Source: CAVPOO01 sp963707015 (lineage in GTDB: Bacteria; Pseudomonadota; Gammaproteobacteria; Thiohalobacterales; Thiohalobacteraceae). From it: a DNA stretch of 36,905 bases. Location of the stretch: NCBI GenBank assembly GCA_963707015.1, contig CAVPOO010000018.1:1-36905 (forward strand), given 5' to 3'. Below the pieces are notes generated by a model that saw only the letters and a program-made list of their open reading frames with translations, did not search any database and was not told where the DNA came from. Below are positions 25,228 through 34,466 of the stretch, piece by piece; the first letter of the stretch is position 1, and each line of letters begins with the position of its first letter. Made by a program: the position numbers and the translations under genes.

Positions 25228-27153
25228 TCAGCCCTCCAAAACAGTACGGCCGCGGCTCGCGATTTCGGCGTTGAGACCCTGGATAAAACTCTCCACGGGC
25301 ATTGCCCCCAGGTCTCTACCGTCTCGCGTACGCACGGCCACGGCACCCGATTCAGCCTCCCGATCCCCGATAATCAACAGGTAGGGAACACGCTGAATCG
25401 TGTGTTCGCGGATTTTAAAACCGATCTTCTCATTTCTCAAGTCCAAACTTGCCCGGATATTCTGATTTTTCAGCAATTGTTCAACCTTACCGGCCGCCTT
25501 TGCCTGCCGATCGGTAATATTCATGATCACCGCCTGGACCGGTGCCAGCCAGACAGGGAACCTGCCCTCGTAGTGCTCGATCAGCATACCAATAAACCGC
25601 TCGAGTGACCCGAGTATCGCCCGGTGCAGCATCACGGGCACCTGTTTGCTGCCGTCTTCTGCGATATAGTGGGCCCCCAGACGCGCCGGCATTGAAAAAT
25701 CGAGCTGGATGGTGCCGAGCTGCCAGACGCGCTCCAGGCAGTCCTTCAGGGAAAACTCGATCTTGGGGCCATAAAACGCGCCCTCGCCGGGCTGAAGTTC
25801 CCAGGCCAGCCCCTTCTGCTCCAGGGCATCCTCCAGGGCCTTTTCGGCCTTGTCCCAGAGAATCTCCTCGCCCACGCGCTGCTCCGGGCGGGTCGACAGC
25901 TTGACCAGCACCTCGTCGAATCCAAAATCCGCATACACCTCATAGAGCAGATCCGTGAATGCCAGGACTTCATCGAGGATCTGATCCTCGGTACAGAAGA
26001 TGTGGGCGTCATCCTGTACAAAGTTACGCACGCGCATCAGGCCATGCAAGGTTCCCGACGGCTCGTTGCGATGACAGGATCCGAACTCGGCAAGGCGTAG
26101 CGGCAAATCCCGGTAACTCTTCAGACCGTGGTTATAGATCTGGATATGCGCGGGGCAATTCATGGGCTTGACCACGAACTCACGATGCTCCGAGTGGGTG
26201 GTGAACATGTCCGCCCGAAACTTGTCCCAGTGCCCGGATTTTTCCCAGAGGCTGCGGTCGATCACCTGCGGGGTGTGCACCTCCTGATAGCCGTGGTTGC
26301 GCAGCTTCTGGCGGATAAAATCCTCGATGGTGATATAGATCTGCCACCCGTTGCGATGCCAGAAGACCATGCCCGGAGCTTCCTCCTGGGTATGGAACAG
26401 ATCCATGACCTTGCCGATCTTGCGGTGATCGCGTTTCTCGGCCTCCTCGAGCCGGTGCAGATAGGCCTTGAGCGCCTTCCTGTCAGACCATGCCGTACCG
26501 TAGATCCGCTGCAACATCGCATTACGCGAATCACCCCGCCAGTAGGCGCCGGCCACTTTCATCAGCTTGAAGGCCTTTAACCTGCCGGTGGAGGGGACGT
26601 GCGGGCCACGGCACAGATCGATGAAATCGCCCTGCTCGTACAGCGAGATATCCTCGCCGGCCGGAATGTCCTCGATGATCTCGGCCTTGTACTCCTCGCC
26701 CATGTTGCGGAAGAAGACCACGGCCTCGTCGCGCGGCATCACCTTGCGACTGACCTGCAGATCCTGCTTGGCGAGCTCGCTCATCCTGTTTTCGATGGCC
26801 TCCAGATCCTCGGGCGTAAAACTGCGCTCAAAGGCGAAATCATAGTAAAAACCATCTGCGATCACCGGGCCGATGGTGACCTGCGCATCGGGAAACAGCG
26901 ACTTGACGGCCTGGGCCAGCAGGTGGGCCGTGGAATGCCGGATGACTTCGACACCCTCGGGATCACGCTCGGTTACGATGCTGAGCTCACAGTCGCCCTC
27001 AACCAGGAACGAGGTGTCCACCATCCGGCCATCGACCTTGCCCGCCAGCGCAGCCTTGGCGAGCCCGGGCCCGATGGACGCCGCCACCTCGTGCACTGTC
27101 AGGGGATGGTCAAACTCGCGCTCAGTTCCGTCGGGGAGTCGAATTACCGGCAT
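25228..27153 (-). CDS. thrS: Threonyl-tRNA synthetase
   Basis: The protein has 641 residues (Escherichia coli 642). It has a TGS domain (MPVIRLPDGTEREFDHPLTV), an editing N2 domain with the HSTAHLLAQAVK and PSTGRLKAFKLM motifs, a catalytic class II core (KPMNCPAHIQIYNHGLKSYR, ASLRFEEF-type region replaced by RLAEFGSCHRNEPSGTLHGL) and a C-terminal anticodon domain (VWLAPVQAVIMNITDRQ). The zinc ligands are Cys in NCPAHI and later His residues. The start is ATG 27153 with GGAG 10 bp upstream; a longer open frame runs through tRNA-Val and is not coding. Its stop lies 3 bp before infC. Confidence 0.97.
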   Translation of the reverse strand: MPVIRLPDGTEREFDHPLTVHEVAASIGPGLAKAALAGKVDGRMVDTSFLVEGDCELSIVTERDPEGVEVIRHSTAHLLAQAVKSLFPDAQVTIGPVIADGFYYDFAFERSFTPEDLEAIENRMSELAKQDLQVSRKVMPRDEAVVFFRNMGEEYKAEIIEDIPAGEDISLYEQGDFIDLCRGPHVPSTGRLKAFKLMKVAGAYWRGDSRNAMLQRIYGTAWSDRKALKAYLHRLEEAEKRDHRKIGKVMDLFHTQEEAPGMVFWHRNGWQIYITIEDFIRQKLRNHGYQEVHTPQVIDRSLWEKSGHWDKFRADMFTTHSEHREFVVKPMNCPAHIQIYNHGLKSYRDLPLRLAEFGSCHRNEPSGTLHGLMRVRNFVQDDAHIFCTEDQILDEVLAFTDLLYEVYADFGFDEVLVKLSTRPEQRVGEEILWDKAEKALEDALEQKGLAWELQPGEGAFYGPKIEFSLKDCLERVWQLGTIQLDFSMPARLGAHYIAEDGSKQVPVMLHRAILGSLERFIGMLIEHYEGRFPVWLAPVQAVIMNITDRQAKAAGKVEQLLKNQNIRASLDLRNEKIGFKIREHTIQRVPYLLIIGDREAESGAVAVRTRDGRDLGAMPVESFIQGLNAEIASRGRTVLEG

Positions 27154-27206
27154 GACACAGTATCTCCAGTGGTGACCGATACGAGGGGCCACGTGATTGT
27201 GCATCG

Positions 27207-27244
27207 TAAAATGGGGCCGGAATCGCGGATCGATACCGGCCCCA
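27207..27244 (-). terminator. Intrinsic terminator downstream of tRNA-Val
   Basis: On the minus strand TGGGGCCGG (27244-27236) pairs perfectly with CCGGCCCCA (27220-27212). An inner ATCG/CGAT extends the stem past a T-T mismatch, and TTTTA follows. It should end the tRNA-Val transcript, leaving thrS to be read from a promoter in the remaining ~50 bp or by readthrough. Confidence 0.8.
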
Positions 27245-27252
27245 CTGAAAAC

Positions 27253-27329
27253 TGGTAGGCGCGATTGGATTCGAACCAACGACCCCCACCATGTCAAGGT
27301 GGTGCTCTAACCAACTGAGCTACGCGCCT
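27253..27329 (-). tRNA. tRNA-Val, anticodon GAC
   Basis: A 77-base tRNA with encoded CCA. The acceptor stem AGGCGCG pairs with CGCGCCT. The D arm is GCTCAGTTGGTTAGAGC, the anticodon stem CCACC/GGTGG, and the loop TTGACAT gives GAC. The T arm is GTTGG TTCGAAT CCAAT. It lies between uvrB and thrS, with a heptad array on its 5' side and a terminator on its 3' side. Confidence 0.97.
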
Positions 27330-27340
27330 GTAAGAAACGC

Positions 27341-27375
27341 AAAGATACAAGATTAAAGACACAAGATGCAAGCAA
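27341..27375. repeat. Heptad array (5 units) 5' of tRNA-Val
   Basis: The units are AAAGATA, CAAGATT, AAAGACA, CAAGATG, CAAGCAA, with 7-bp period and common AAGA core. Their position is where the promoter of tRNA-Val would be expected, 12 bp from the mature 5' end. On the minus strand TTGCAT and TATCTT hexamers separated by 18 bp lie inside the array. The remaining bases to uvrB (27376-27471) hold only a GC-rich palindrome at 27387-27398. Confidence 0.75.
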
Positions 27376-27471
27376 ACTCCCAGGGCAGCGGCGCCGCTGA
27401 GGCGTGGCGGCGCAACCGGCGGGCAGGAACGACCCGGGTCGCAGATCAAGGTGGCAGGCCGTCGCGGCGGC

Positions 27472-29496
27472 CTAGACGGCCGTCTTGTCCACAACCCCCA
27501 GCTCCACTTCCTGAATATGCCGGATCTCGTCGCGGATCTGTGCGGCTTCTTCGAATTCGAGATTTCGCGCATGCTCGTACATCTGCCGTTCGAGTTTCTT
27601 GATGCGCTTGATTAACTGCACCGGCGTCAGACGCGCATAGGCCACCCGTTCCTCGGCAACCTCGGCAAATCTGCGCGCCGGCAGGGGCGCCCCGGGCGTC
27701 GCACCCTCCATGATGTCGGCGATGGCCTTCTGCACCGTGCGCGGCGTGATGCCGTGTTCCGCATTGTGCTGAATCTGCTTGTTGCGGCGCCGCTCGGTTT
27801 CACCGATCGCCCGGCGCATGGAACCCGTCATCTGGTCCGCATAAAGAATCGCTTTGCCATTGATGTGACGGGCGGCACGCCCGATGGTCTGGATCAGGGA
27901 CCGATCCGAGCGCAGGAAGCCCTCCTTGTCGGCATCCAGGATCGCCACCAGAGAAACCTCCGGCATGTCGAGGCCCTCGCGCAAGAGGTTGATCCCGACG
28001 AGCACATCAAACTCCCCGAGCCGTAGATCGCGGATGATCTCCACCCGCTCGACCGTATCGATATCGGAGTGCAGGTAACGGACGCGCACACCGTGCTCGG
28101 CAAGATACTCGGTGAGATCCTCCGCCATGCGCTTGGTCAGGGTTGTCACCAGGACCCGTTCACTGACCGCGACCCGCTGGCGAATCTCTGAAAGCAGGTC
28201 ATCGACCTGGGTGCCGGCCGGCCTCACCTCGACCGCGGGGTCCACCAGGCCGGTCGGTCGTACCACCTGCTCGACCACCTGTCCGGCATGCTGCGCCTCG
28301 TAGGGTCCGGGTGTGGCGGAGACGAAGATCATCTGCGGCGCCAGGCGTTCAAACTCCTCGAATCTCAGTGGCCGGTTGTCCAGCGCCGAGGGCAGTCGGA
28401 AACCGTACTCAACCAGCGTCTGCTTGCGCGAGCGATCTCCCTTGTACATGCCGCCCAGCTGAGGAATGGTCACGTGTGACTCATCAATGATCAGCAAGGC
28501 ATCCGCGGGGAGGTAATCGAACAGCGTGGGTGGCGGCTCGCCCGCCGCGCGCCCGGACAGGTACCGCGAGTAGTTTTCGATGCCGTTACAGTAGCCAAGC
28601 TCCTGCATCATCTCGATGTCAAAGCGGGTGCGTTCCGAAAGCCGCTGCGCCTCGACCAGCTTGCTGACCTCGTTGAGGTGCGCCAGCCGCCCCTGCAGTT
28701 CCTCTTTGATCAGTTCCAGCGCATCCAGAATCTTCTGGCGCGGCGTGACGTAATGGCTCTTGGGATAGATCGTCACCCGCGGCACACGCCGTACAACCTC
28801 GCCGGTCAGCGGGTCAAACCAGGCGAGTGATTCCACCTCGTCATCGAACAGCTCCACGCGGACGGCCTCCCGCTCCGACTCGGCCGGGAAGATATCTATG
28901 ACCTCGCCGCGCGCGCGGTAGGTACCCCGTTGCAGCTCGACATCGTTACGGGTGTACTGCAGTTCCGCCAGCCGTCGCAGGATCTTGCGCTGATCGATGG
29001 TATCTCCGCGTACCAGATGCAGGACCATACTGAGATAGGCACGCGGATCACCCAGGCCGTAGATCGCCGATACCGTGGCGACAATGATGGTGTCGTGACG
29101 CTCGAGCAGGGCCTTGGTCGCCGACAGCCGCATCTGTTCGATGTGCTCGTTGATCGAGGCATCTTTCTCGATGTAGGTATCCGATGCCGGCACATAGGCT
29201 TCCGGCTGATAGTAGTCGTAATACGAGACGAAATACTCCACCGCATTATGGGGAAAGAACGCGCGCATCTCGCCATAGAGCTGGGCTGCCAGCGTCTTGT
29301 TGGGCGCCAACACCAGGGTCGGCCGTTGCACAGCCTGAATGACATGGGCAACGGTGAAGGTCTTGCCGGACCCCGTCACGCCGAGCAGGGTCTGGTGAGC
29401 CAGGCCGGCCCGCAGCCCCTCGACCAGGTGTTCGATGGCCTCGGGCTGATCGCCCGAGGGCCTCATCGCGGTTACGAGTTCCAGGTCGCCTGGCAT
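27472..29496 (-). CDS. uvrB: UvrABC system protein B
   Basis: The protein has 674 residues (Escherichia coli 673). It is the damage-verifying helicase-like subunit of nucleotide excision repair. The Walker A motif is LLGVTGSGKTFTVAHV. The beta-hairpin that clamps DNA is VSYYDYYQPEAYVPASDTYI. DESH is the Walker B motif, and motifs V-VI are seen in GINLLREGLDMPEVSLVAIL and QTIGRAARH. The C-terminal UVR domain (KKLERQMYEHARNLEFEEAA) binds UvrC. ATG 29496 is chosen because PSGDQPEAIEHL follows at the usual distance; a GTG at 29541 is the longer alternative. No clear Shine-Dalgarno site is seen. It is divergent from the aminotransferase. Confidence 0.97.
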   Translation of the reverse strand: MPGDLELVTAMRPSGDQPEAIEHLVEGLRAGLAHQTLLGVTGSGKTFTVAHVIQAVQRPTLVLAPNKTLAAQLYGEMRAFFPHNAVEYFVSYYDYYQPEAYVPASDTYIEKDASINEHIEQMRLSATKALLERHDTIIVATVSAIYGLGDPRAYLSMVLHLVRGDTIDQRKILRRLAELQYTRNDVELQRGTYRARGEVIDIFPAESEREAVRVELFDDEVESLAWFDPLTGEVVRRVPRVTIYPKSHYVTPRQKILDALELIKEELQGRLAHLNEVSKLVEAQRLSERTRFDIEMMQELGYCNGIENYSRYLSGRAAGEPPPTLFDYLPADALLIIDESHVTIPQLGGMYKGDRSRKQTLVEYGFRLPSALDNRPLRFEEFERLAPQMIFVSATPGPYEAQHAGQVVEQVVRPTGLVDPAVEVRPAGTQVDDLLSEIRQRVAVSERVLVTTLTKRMAEDLTEYLAEHGVRVRYLHSDIDTVERVEIIRDLRLGEFDVLVGINLLREGLDMPEVSLVAILDADKEGFLRSDRSLIQTIGRAARHINGKAILYADQMTGSMRRAIGETERRRNKQIQHNAEHGITPRTVQKAIADIMEGATPGAPLPARRFAEVAEERVAYARLTPVQLIKRIKKLERQMYEHARNLEFEEAAQIRDEIRHIQEVELGVVDKTAV

Positions 29497-29661
29497 GGTA
29501 TCAGCGAGCAGACCGGGGCATATCGCCTCTGCCGCCCGCACGGCGCGAGCCGGCCAGGGTGCCAGACGCGGCGGCCATCGACTGAGAATAAGATGCTTCG
29601 ACCCACATGGTTACAGTATTATTACCGCCCGGCAGCCATCACCAAACCAACAGGATTCACA

Positions 29662-30852
29662 TTGGACAGACTATCGCTTGCGCAACGGGTCGGCCGCATC
29701 CGGCCCTCTCCCACCCTGGCCGTCACCGCGCGCGCTGCGGAACTGCGCGCCGCGGGGAAAGATATCATCGGTCTTGGCGCCGGGGAGCCGGATTTCGATA
29801 CCCCCGACCACATCAAGGCCGCTGCGATCCTGGCCATACAGCAGGGCCAGACCAAGTATACGGCGGTAGATGGCACCCCTGCCCTGAAACGGGCCATTAT
29901 AGACAAATTCCAGCGTGAGAACGGGCTCGCCTACGCGCCCGATCAGATCCTGGTCTCCTGCGGCGGGAAACAGAGCTTTTTCAACCTCGCGCAGGCCCTG
30001 CTCGATTCCGGTGACGAGGTCATTATTCCGGCCCCATACTGGGTTTCCTACCCGGACATGGTCCTGCTCGCCGACGGTCAGCCGGTGACCGTTTACGCCG
30101 GTATCGAGCAGAATTTCAAGATCACCCCCGAACAGCTTGCTGGCGCGATCACAGACCGGACCCGGCTGTTCGTCATTAACAGCCCATCCAACCCCACCGG
30201 CGTCGCCTACTCCCGCCCCGAGCTCGAGGCACTGGGCGAGGTCCTGCGCGCACATCCGCAGATCCTGATTGCCACGGATGATATGTACGAGCACATCCGC
30301 TGGTCGGACGAGGCCTTTGTCAATATTGTCAATGCCTGCCCTGACCTCTATCCGCGCAGTATCGTCCTGAACGGGGTATCCAAGGCCTATGCGATGACCG
30401 GCTGGCGTATCGGCTATGCCGGCGGCCCGGCGGAACTGATCAAGGCCATGAAGAAAATTCAGTCTCAGAGCACATCGAACCCCGCCTCCATTTCCCAGGC
30501 CGCCGCCCAGGCAGCCCTGGCGGGTGACCAGGCCTGTGTCAGGCAGATGCGCGATGCATTCAAGGAACGCCATGACGTCGTCATCGAGGCGCTGAATCGC
30601 CTGCCCGGCGTGCATTGCCTGTCGGGCGACGGCACTTTCTACTGCCTGCCCGATTTCCAGGATGTCATCGCTACACGGCCGGACGTCAGCACCGATGTTG
30701 AACTTGCAGAAAAACTGCTGAACGACGCAGGTGTTGCCCTGGTGCCGGGATCGGCATTCGGTGCGCCCGGCTATCTGCGCCTGTCCTTTGCGACATCCAC
30801 CGAAATCCTGGCGGATGCCCTGGACCGTCTGAACCGTTTTCTTTCGGTCTGA
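29662..30852 (+). CDS. Pyridoxal-phosphate aminotransferase, class I (aspartate aminotransferase type)
   Basis: The protein has 396 residues. IGLGAGEPDFDTPDHIK and KYTAVDGTPALKRAIIDKF are the substrate-side motifs of subgroup I-beta aspartate aminotransferases. The PLP-stacking region is PAPYWVSYPDM. NSPSNPTGVAYSRPEL includes the conserved Asn, ATDDMYEHIRW the Asp and Tyr, and the Schiff-base Lys is in LNGVSKAYAMTGWRIGY. Aspartate and 2-oxoglutarate are the likely substrates, though prephenate or related acids are possible. TTG 29662 has AGGA 6 bp upstream and aligns with the family start (LAQRVGRIRPSPTLAVTARA); ATG 29593 would add a non-conserved leader. It is transcribed alone. Confidence 0.92.
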   Translation: MDRLSLAQRVGRIRPSPTLAVTARAAELRAAGKDIIGLGAGEPDFDTPDHIKAAAILAIQQGQTKYTAVDGTPALKRAIIDKFQRENGLAYAPDQILVSCGGKQSFFNLAQALLDSGDEVIIPAPYWVSYPDMVLLADGQPVTVYAGIEQNFKITPEQLAGAITDRTRLFVINSPSNPTGVAYSRPELEALGEVLRAHPQILIATDDMYEHIRWSDEAFVNIVNACPDLYPRSIVLNGVSKAYAMTGWRIGYAGGPAELIKAMKKIQSQSTSNPASISQAAAQAALAGDQACVRQMRDAFKERHDVVIEALNRLPGVHCLSGDGTFYCLPDFQDVIATRPDVSTDVELAEKLLNDAGVALVPGSAFGAPGYLRLSFATSTEILADALDRLNRFLSV

Positions 30853-30893
30853 CCGGCCCTTCGCAGCCCGGGAACATTCGAACAAACCACCAC

Positions 30894-30925
30894 AAAAAAA
30901 GGCGGCGGCCTTGACGGCCACCGCC
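30894..30925 (-). terminator. Intrinsic terminator of the secreted-protein gene
   Basis: On the minus strand GGCGGTGGCC-GTCAA-GGCCGCCGCC is a 10-bp stem (one G-T pair), followed by seven Ts. It ends leftward transcription before it reaches the aminotransferase gene. Confidence 0.88.
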
Positions 30926-31006
30926 CCATTGCTTCCTTCGAAGGTCAGCCCCGAGCGATCAGGCGACTGCTAAGTCAACCCGATCGCTCTTCGGCTGGCA
31001 CCCCTA

Positions 31007-33272
31007 CTACGGATTGCTTACCGCCACGCTCGTCGACGCGACGACCTCACCGCCCTGATTCCGGACCTCGAAGAATACCCGGTTGACGGCAGGATCAAAC
31101 GCGATCGGCGTGGCTGAGCTGACAAAGACACCAAAGGTCGGCGTTTCCCCGGCCCCTATGGTGACGTCAAACGGACTCGCCGTCGGCACGGCAGGATTGG
31201 TGCAGACACTGGTGACCGGGTCGGTCTGACAAATCGACAGGGTCACCGGCAGAACCGCGCCGCCCGTCATTCGCCGACACCTGTACCGTGCCGGCCACAC
31301 CCACATTCGCCGTGGCAACGGCAAAGACGCCGGCGCCACCCGACAACACTACCTGTCCCGGGGTCGCGGATGCCGCCAGGGCAATGATGTCCGCGACCGG
31401 GGTCGCCGAGGCCGACAGGATGAAGGTGTTCACGCCCGGTATCTCCGTCGCAACACCCGCGCCATCACAGGAGAAATCAAAGCTGATGTCGGTTGCACCA
31501 AAGGCCAGCGTCGGGGTAAACGCGAACACGAAGCTCTGAGCCTCCCCGGCAGCCAGGTCGACGGGCGTATCCGGCGTGCCAATCAGCGCATTCGTGGCGG
31601 GGTCCGTCGTCTGATAGAGGAAATCAGCCGTCACCGACGTCGTCGGTGCGAAAGCGCAGCCTGTCAGCGGAAGACCACCTGCATTGATCATGGTGGCAAA
31701 GGCCGTCACCGGAGCATTCACCACGGCGGAACGACTACCGGGCAGGATGGAGGCGACCGTCGGATCCGCGACCGTGATCGTAAAGGACTGCGTGCTCGAC
31801 TGGGCGGGGACACCGGAATCGGTGACAACCAGCTCAACAGCGTGGTCACCCACATCGCCGGCGCCCGGCGTGCCGCTGAGTGTCGCGGAACCATCTCCCG
31901 TGCCGCCATCGGTCAGCGTCAGCCACGCGGGAAGCGGTGGCGTCGCAGTCACCACCAGAGTATCACCCACATCGGTATCACTGCTGGTGATGTTGTAGGT
32001 GTAGGTGAGACCGTTGGTTGCACCCGTCACCGGGATACTCGTAAAGCCTGGCTGGCCCGCGAGTAAAACCACGATGTCAAAAAAATTGGAGGCGTCGGCG
32101 CCCTGGTCGGGATCGAGTGCGGTGAGCCCGTCGGGGTCGGTGGCGACCACGCGCGTCCTGATTGGTGATGCGAGCGTATCGGCGTTCGTCGGTGTGCCAC
32201 TGATTATGCCCAGGGCAGGATCGATACTGATGCCCGTGCCGACCGGAAGATTGAGCATCGAGAACGTCAAGGGGTCGCCGTCAGGATCGGTGAAAGTCGC
32301 GGAAACGTCCACAGGCGTAATCGGCGCGCCTTCCAGGGCAGAAATCGGGGCGATAGCCGGGCCAATGAACACGGGATACTGATCAATCGCAAAAACGGCG
32401 CTTTTGACAGTGCTATCCGCGTGCGCGGGCGCCGACGCTACCGCGCGGACCTCCGTCCCGTCGGCCGGAATGGAAAATGGCACGCTGTACTGGACAGTGG
32501 CCGGATTTCCACCGCCTGGCGTGGGATCAGTCCCGTCCAGCGTATAGAAGATGTCCGCACCACTGGTACAGGTTGTCAGCTGAACCGTATCCGTCGGCTC
32601 AATCGGACCTCCATCGAACTGCATACTCGGTCTCGCCGCAATTGGAAGCGAAATTCCGTTTGTTACACTCTCCGCGGGTGGCGTTACGTTGGGATCGGTA
32701 CCGTTCGCGGTCAGGTAGATCCTGTCCACGAAGACACCCGATTCTCGCATAACCAGGTTGATGGTGCGGACGTCCCCGGGGGTGATACCACTCAGATCAA
32801 TGGTTCCCGTTGCGGCTGACCAGGCATAACCGCCTGTCGCCAAGGTAATATTACCCGCGCCAACATCCGTGTCATCGAGTGTCACGTGCACCGAGTTGCT
32901 GCTGGTATTGGGAGCCCGTGCCAGAATCCATACGTTATAGACGCCCGGGGTATTGAACACGACGTCATAATCCAGCCGCGGGGAATCGGTCAATGCGGCA
33001 GGCAGATCGATAGCCGTGGGAGGCAATGCGGGCGAGGCGAACATCGTCCCGTCACCGGAGTATCCGCTGACGAAATTCGCGACGGCGGGATATGTGTTAT
33101 CACAGACTGGAACCCAGTCATTGGCAATCGGGGCGGTCTCCGAGCCGACGATGCCGTGGTAGTTTTCTGCCTCCATCGCGACATCGCCGCCAGATTCCGA
33201 AAACTGGGCATTTGCAGAGGCAGCGCTCAGGATTAGGCACAGGGATACGATAGATCTTTTACAACATTTCAT
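31007..33272 (-). pseudogene. Secreted multidomain carbohydrate-binding protein, frameshifted near the C-terminus
   Basis: The signal peptide is MKCCKRSIVSLCLILSAASA with cleavage after ANA. Domains in order: a CBM6/35-like module (~30-190; AMEAENYHG, PGVYNVWILARAP, RESGVFVDRIYLT), a chitobiase C-terminal-like bristle (~215-290; SGADIFYTLDGTDPTPG), two Ig-like putative cadherin/He_PIG domains (~310-400 DPDGDPLTFSMLNLPVGTGI, ~410-500 AWLTLTDGGTGDGSATLSGT), then two beta-rich repeats. After ~31273 the frame changes. Removing one G from the GGG near 31271 joins it to GGAVLPVTLSICQT and an end at ...VAVSNP, about 755 residues. AAGGGGG stands 9 bp before ATG. It is probably extracellular, binding polysaccharide. 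The frameshift may be a sequence error, or a truncation after residue ~701. Confidence 0.78.
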
Positions 33273-33354
33273 ACGGGAAAGCCCCCTTGAGGAGTGAGTA
33301 TTTCATTAAATCAATCGCTTGGGTGGCTTTTTTACGCCATCTTCTTATATGACA

Positions 33355-33387
33355 TTTATACCAAGTCTGAGGGGCTTTTGAAAGCCC
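33355..33387 (-). promoter_or_regulatory. Candidate promoter with overlapping inverted repeat, upstream of the secreted-protein gene
   Basis: On the minus strand TTTCAA (33383-33378), 17 bp, then TATAAA (33360-33355) preceded by TGG gives an extended -10 promoter. The -35 lies inside a 16-bp inverted repeat, GGGCTTT-TG-AAAGCCC on the plus strand (33372-33387), a possible operator. The leader would be about 75 bases. Confidence 0.45.
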
Positions 33388-33500
33388 GCAGGTGAAACTT
33401 GATCATTAATATTTTTGATGACCACGGCACCATTGCCAAATCTGACTAAATTAATACCCTAACCTGCCTGCTATCCGACGCCTTGCGAGCATTACCGACC

Positions 33501-34439
33501 ATGGACGACCACATACTCGAGCAGCTTGAAGAACGACTCGGCCGGCTGCACGCCTGGGAGCGCCTGCGGATCGAAAATGAACACCAGCAAAAGATCTTCG
33601 GTGACGGCATCAATTTCTTCCACCCGGAGAACTGGTATTCCTTTCACGCGTTCATCCGCTACAGCCTGATGCTGCTCGGCCTCTATGGCCGTGGTCGGCG
33701 CAATGCTCGCAACATCCGGGTGCAGAACAACACCATTTCGATACCCGGACTCCCGGAGGCTTTCGACGGTTTCACGGTCCTGCACATCAGTGACCTGCAT
33801 GTCGACATGGCAGTGGATGCCGGGGACGCCCTGATCCGATCGGTCCAGGACCTGCAGTATGACCTGTGTGTGCTGACCGGGGATTACAGGGCCCGGACAT
33901 CGGGGCCCTTCGAGGCGACACTGCAGGGGATGGAATACATCCGCAGCCGGCTCAAGGACCCCGTCTATGGCGTGTTAGGCAATCATGACAGCATCCGCAT
34001 GGTGCCGGGTCTCGAAGCCATGGGGATACGGATGCTGCTCAATGAATCCGCCACCATTGAACGCGAGGGTGCTGTTCTGCACCTTTCGGGCATCGACGAT
34101 GCGCATTACTACCGCGTTGACGACATTGCCAAGGCTGCCCAGGAGGTGCCGCGCGACGGGATCTCAATCCTGCTTTCTCATACGCCGGAGATCTATCGTC
34201 AGGCCGCCACTGCGCAATTCAATGTCCTGTTATGCGGCCACACCCATGGTGGACAAATCTGTCTGCCCGGCGGTTACCCCTTGACGCTGGACGCCCGCTG
34301 CCCGCGCACTATCGGAGCGGGCACATGGAGCTATGGCAATATGATTGGCTATACCTCGGTAGGCTCGGGCACCTCTATCGTGAATGCCAGACTGAACTGC
34401 CCGCCTGAAGTGACACTGCACCGCCTCACCCATGCCTAG
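33501..34439 (+). CDS. Calcineurin-like metallophosphoesterase (YkuE/YaeI type)
   Basis: The protein has 312 residues. The dinuclear metal site is visible: VLHISDLHVDMAV (D-x-H), VLTGDYRA (GD), YGVLGNHDSIRM (GNHD), ILLSHTPEIY (H) and LLCGHTHGGQICLPGG (GHxH). An N-terminal segment of ~90 residues is amphipathic with one hydrophobic stretch (SFHAFIRYSLMLLGLYG), so it may sit at the membrane like UDP-2,3-diacylglucosamine or lipid-phosphate hydrolases of this type. The substrate is unknown. ATG 33501 is chosen; TTG 33483 is an alternative and neither has a clear Shine-Dalgarno site. It converges with the CarS-like gene 27 bp away. Confidence 0.88.
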   Translation: MDDHILEQLEERLGRLHAWERLRIENEHQQKIFGDGINFFHPENWYSFHAFIRYSLMLLGLYGRGRRNARNIRVQNNTISIPGLPEAFDGFTVLHISDLHVDMAVDAGDALIRSVQDLQYDLCVLTGDYRARTSGPFEATLQGMEYIRSRLKDPVYGVLGNHDSIRMVPGLEAMGIRMLLNESATIEREGAVLHLSGIDDAHYYRVDDIAKAAQEVPRDGISILLSHTPEIYRQAATAQFNVLLCGHTHGGQICLPGGYPLTLDARCPRTIGAGTWSYGNMIGYTSVGSGTSIVNARLNCPPEVTLHRLTHA

Positions 34440-34466
34440 CAAGACCACCCGTCCGTCCTTCAATCT

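Noticed and set aside
27154..27297. N-terminal extension of thrS through tRNA-Val
   Set aside because: The extension reads through a tRNA and terminator; the TGS domain begins at ATG 27153.
28930..29661. Long open frame upstream of the aminotransferase on the plus strand
   Set aside because: It is antisense to uvrB and has no family similarity; TTG 29662 has a Shine-Dalgarno site.
30953..30989. Inverted repeat GAGCGATC/GATCGCTC after the secreted-protein gene
   Set aside because: There is no T tract; the stronger terminator at 30894-30925 explains the transcript end.
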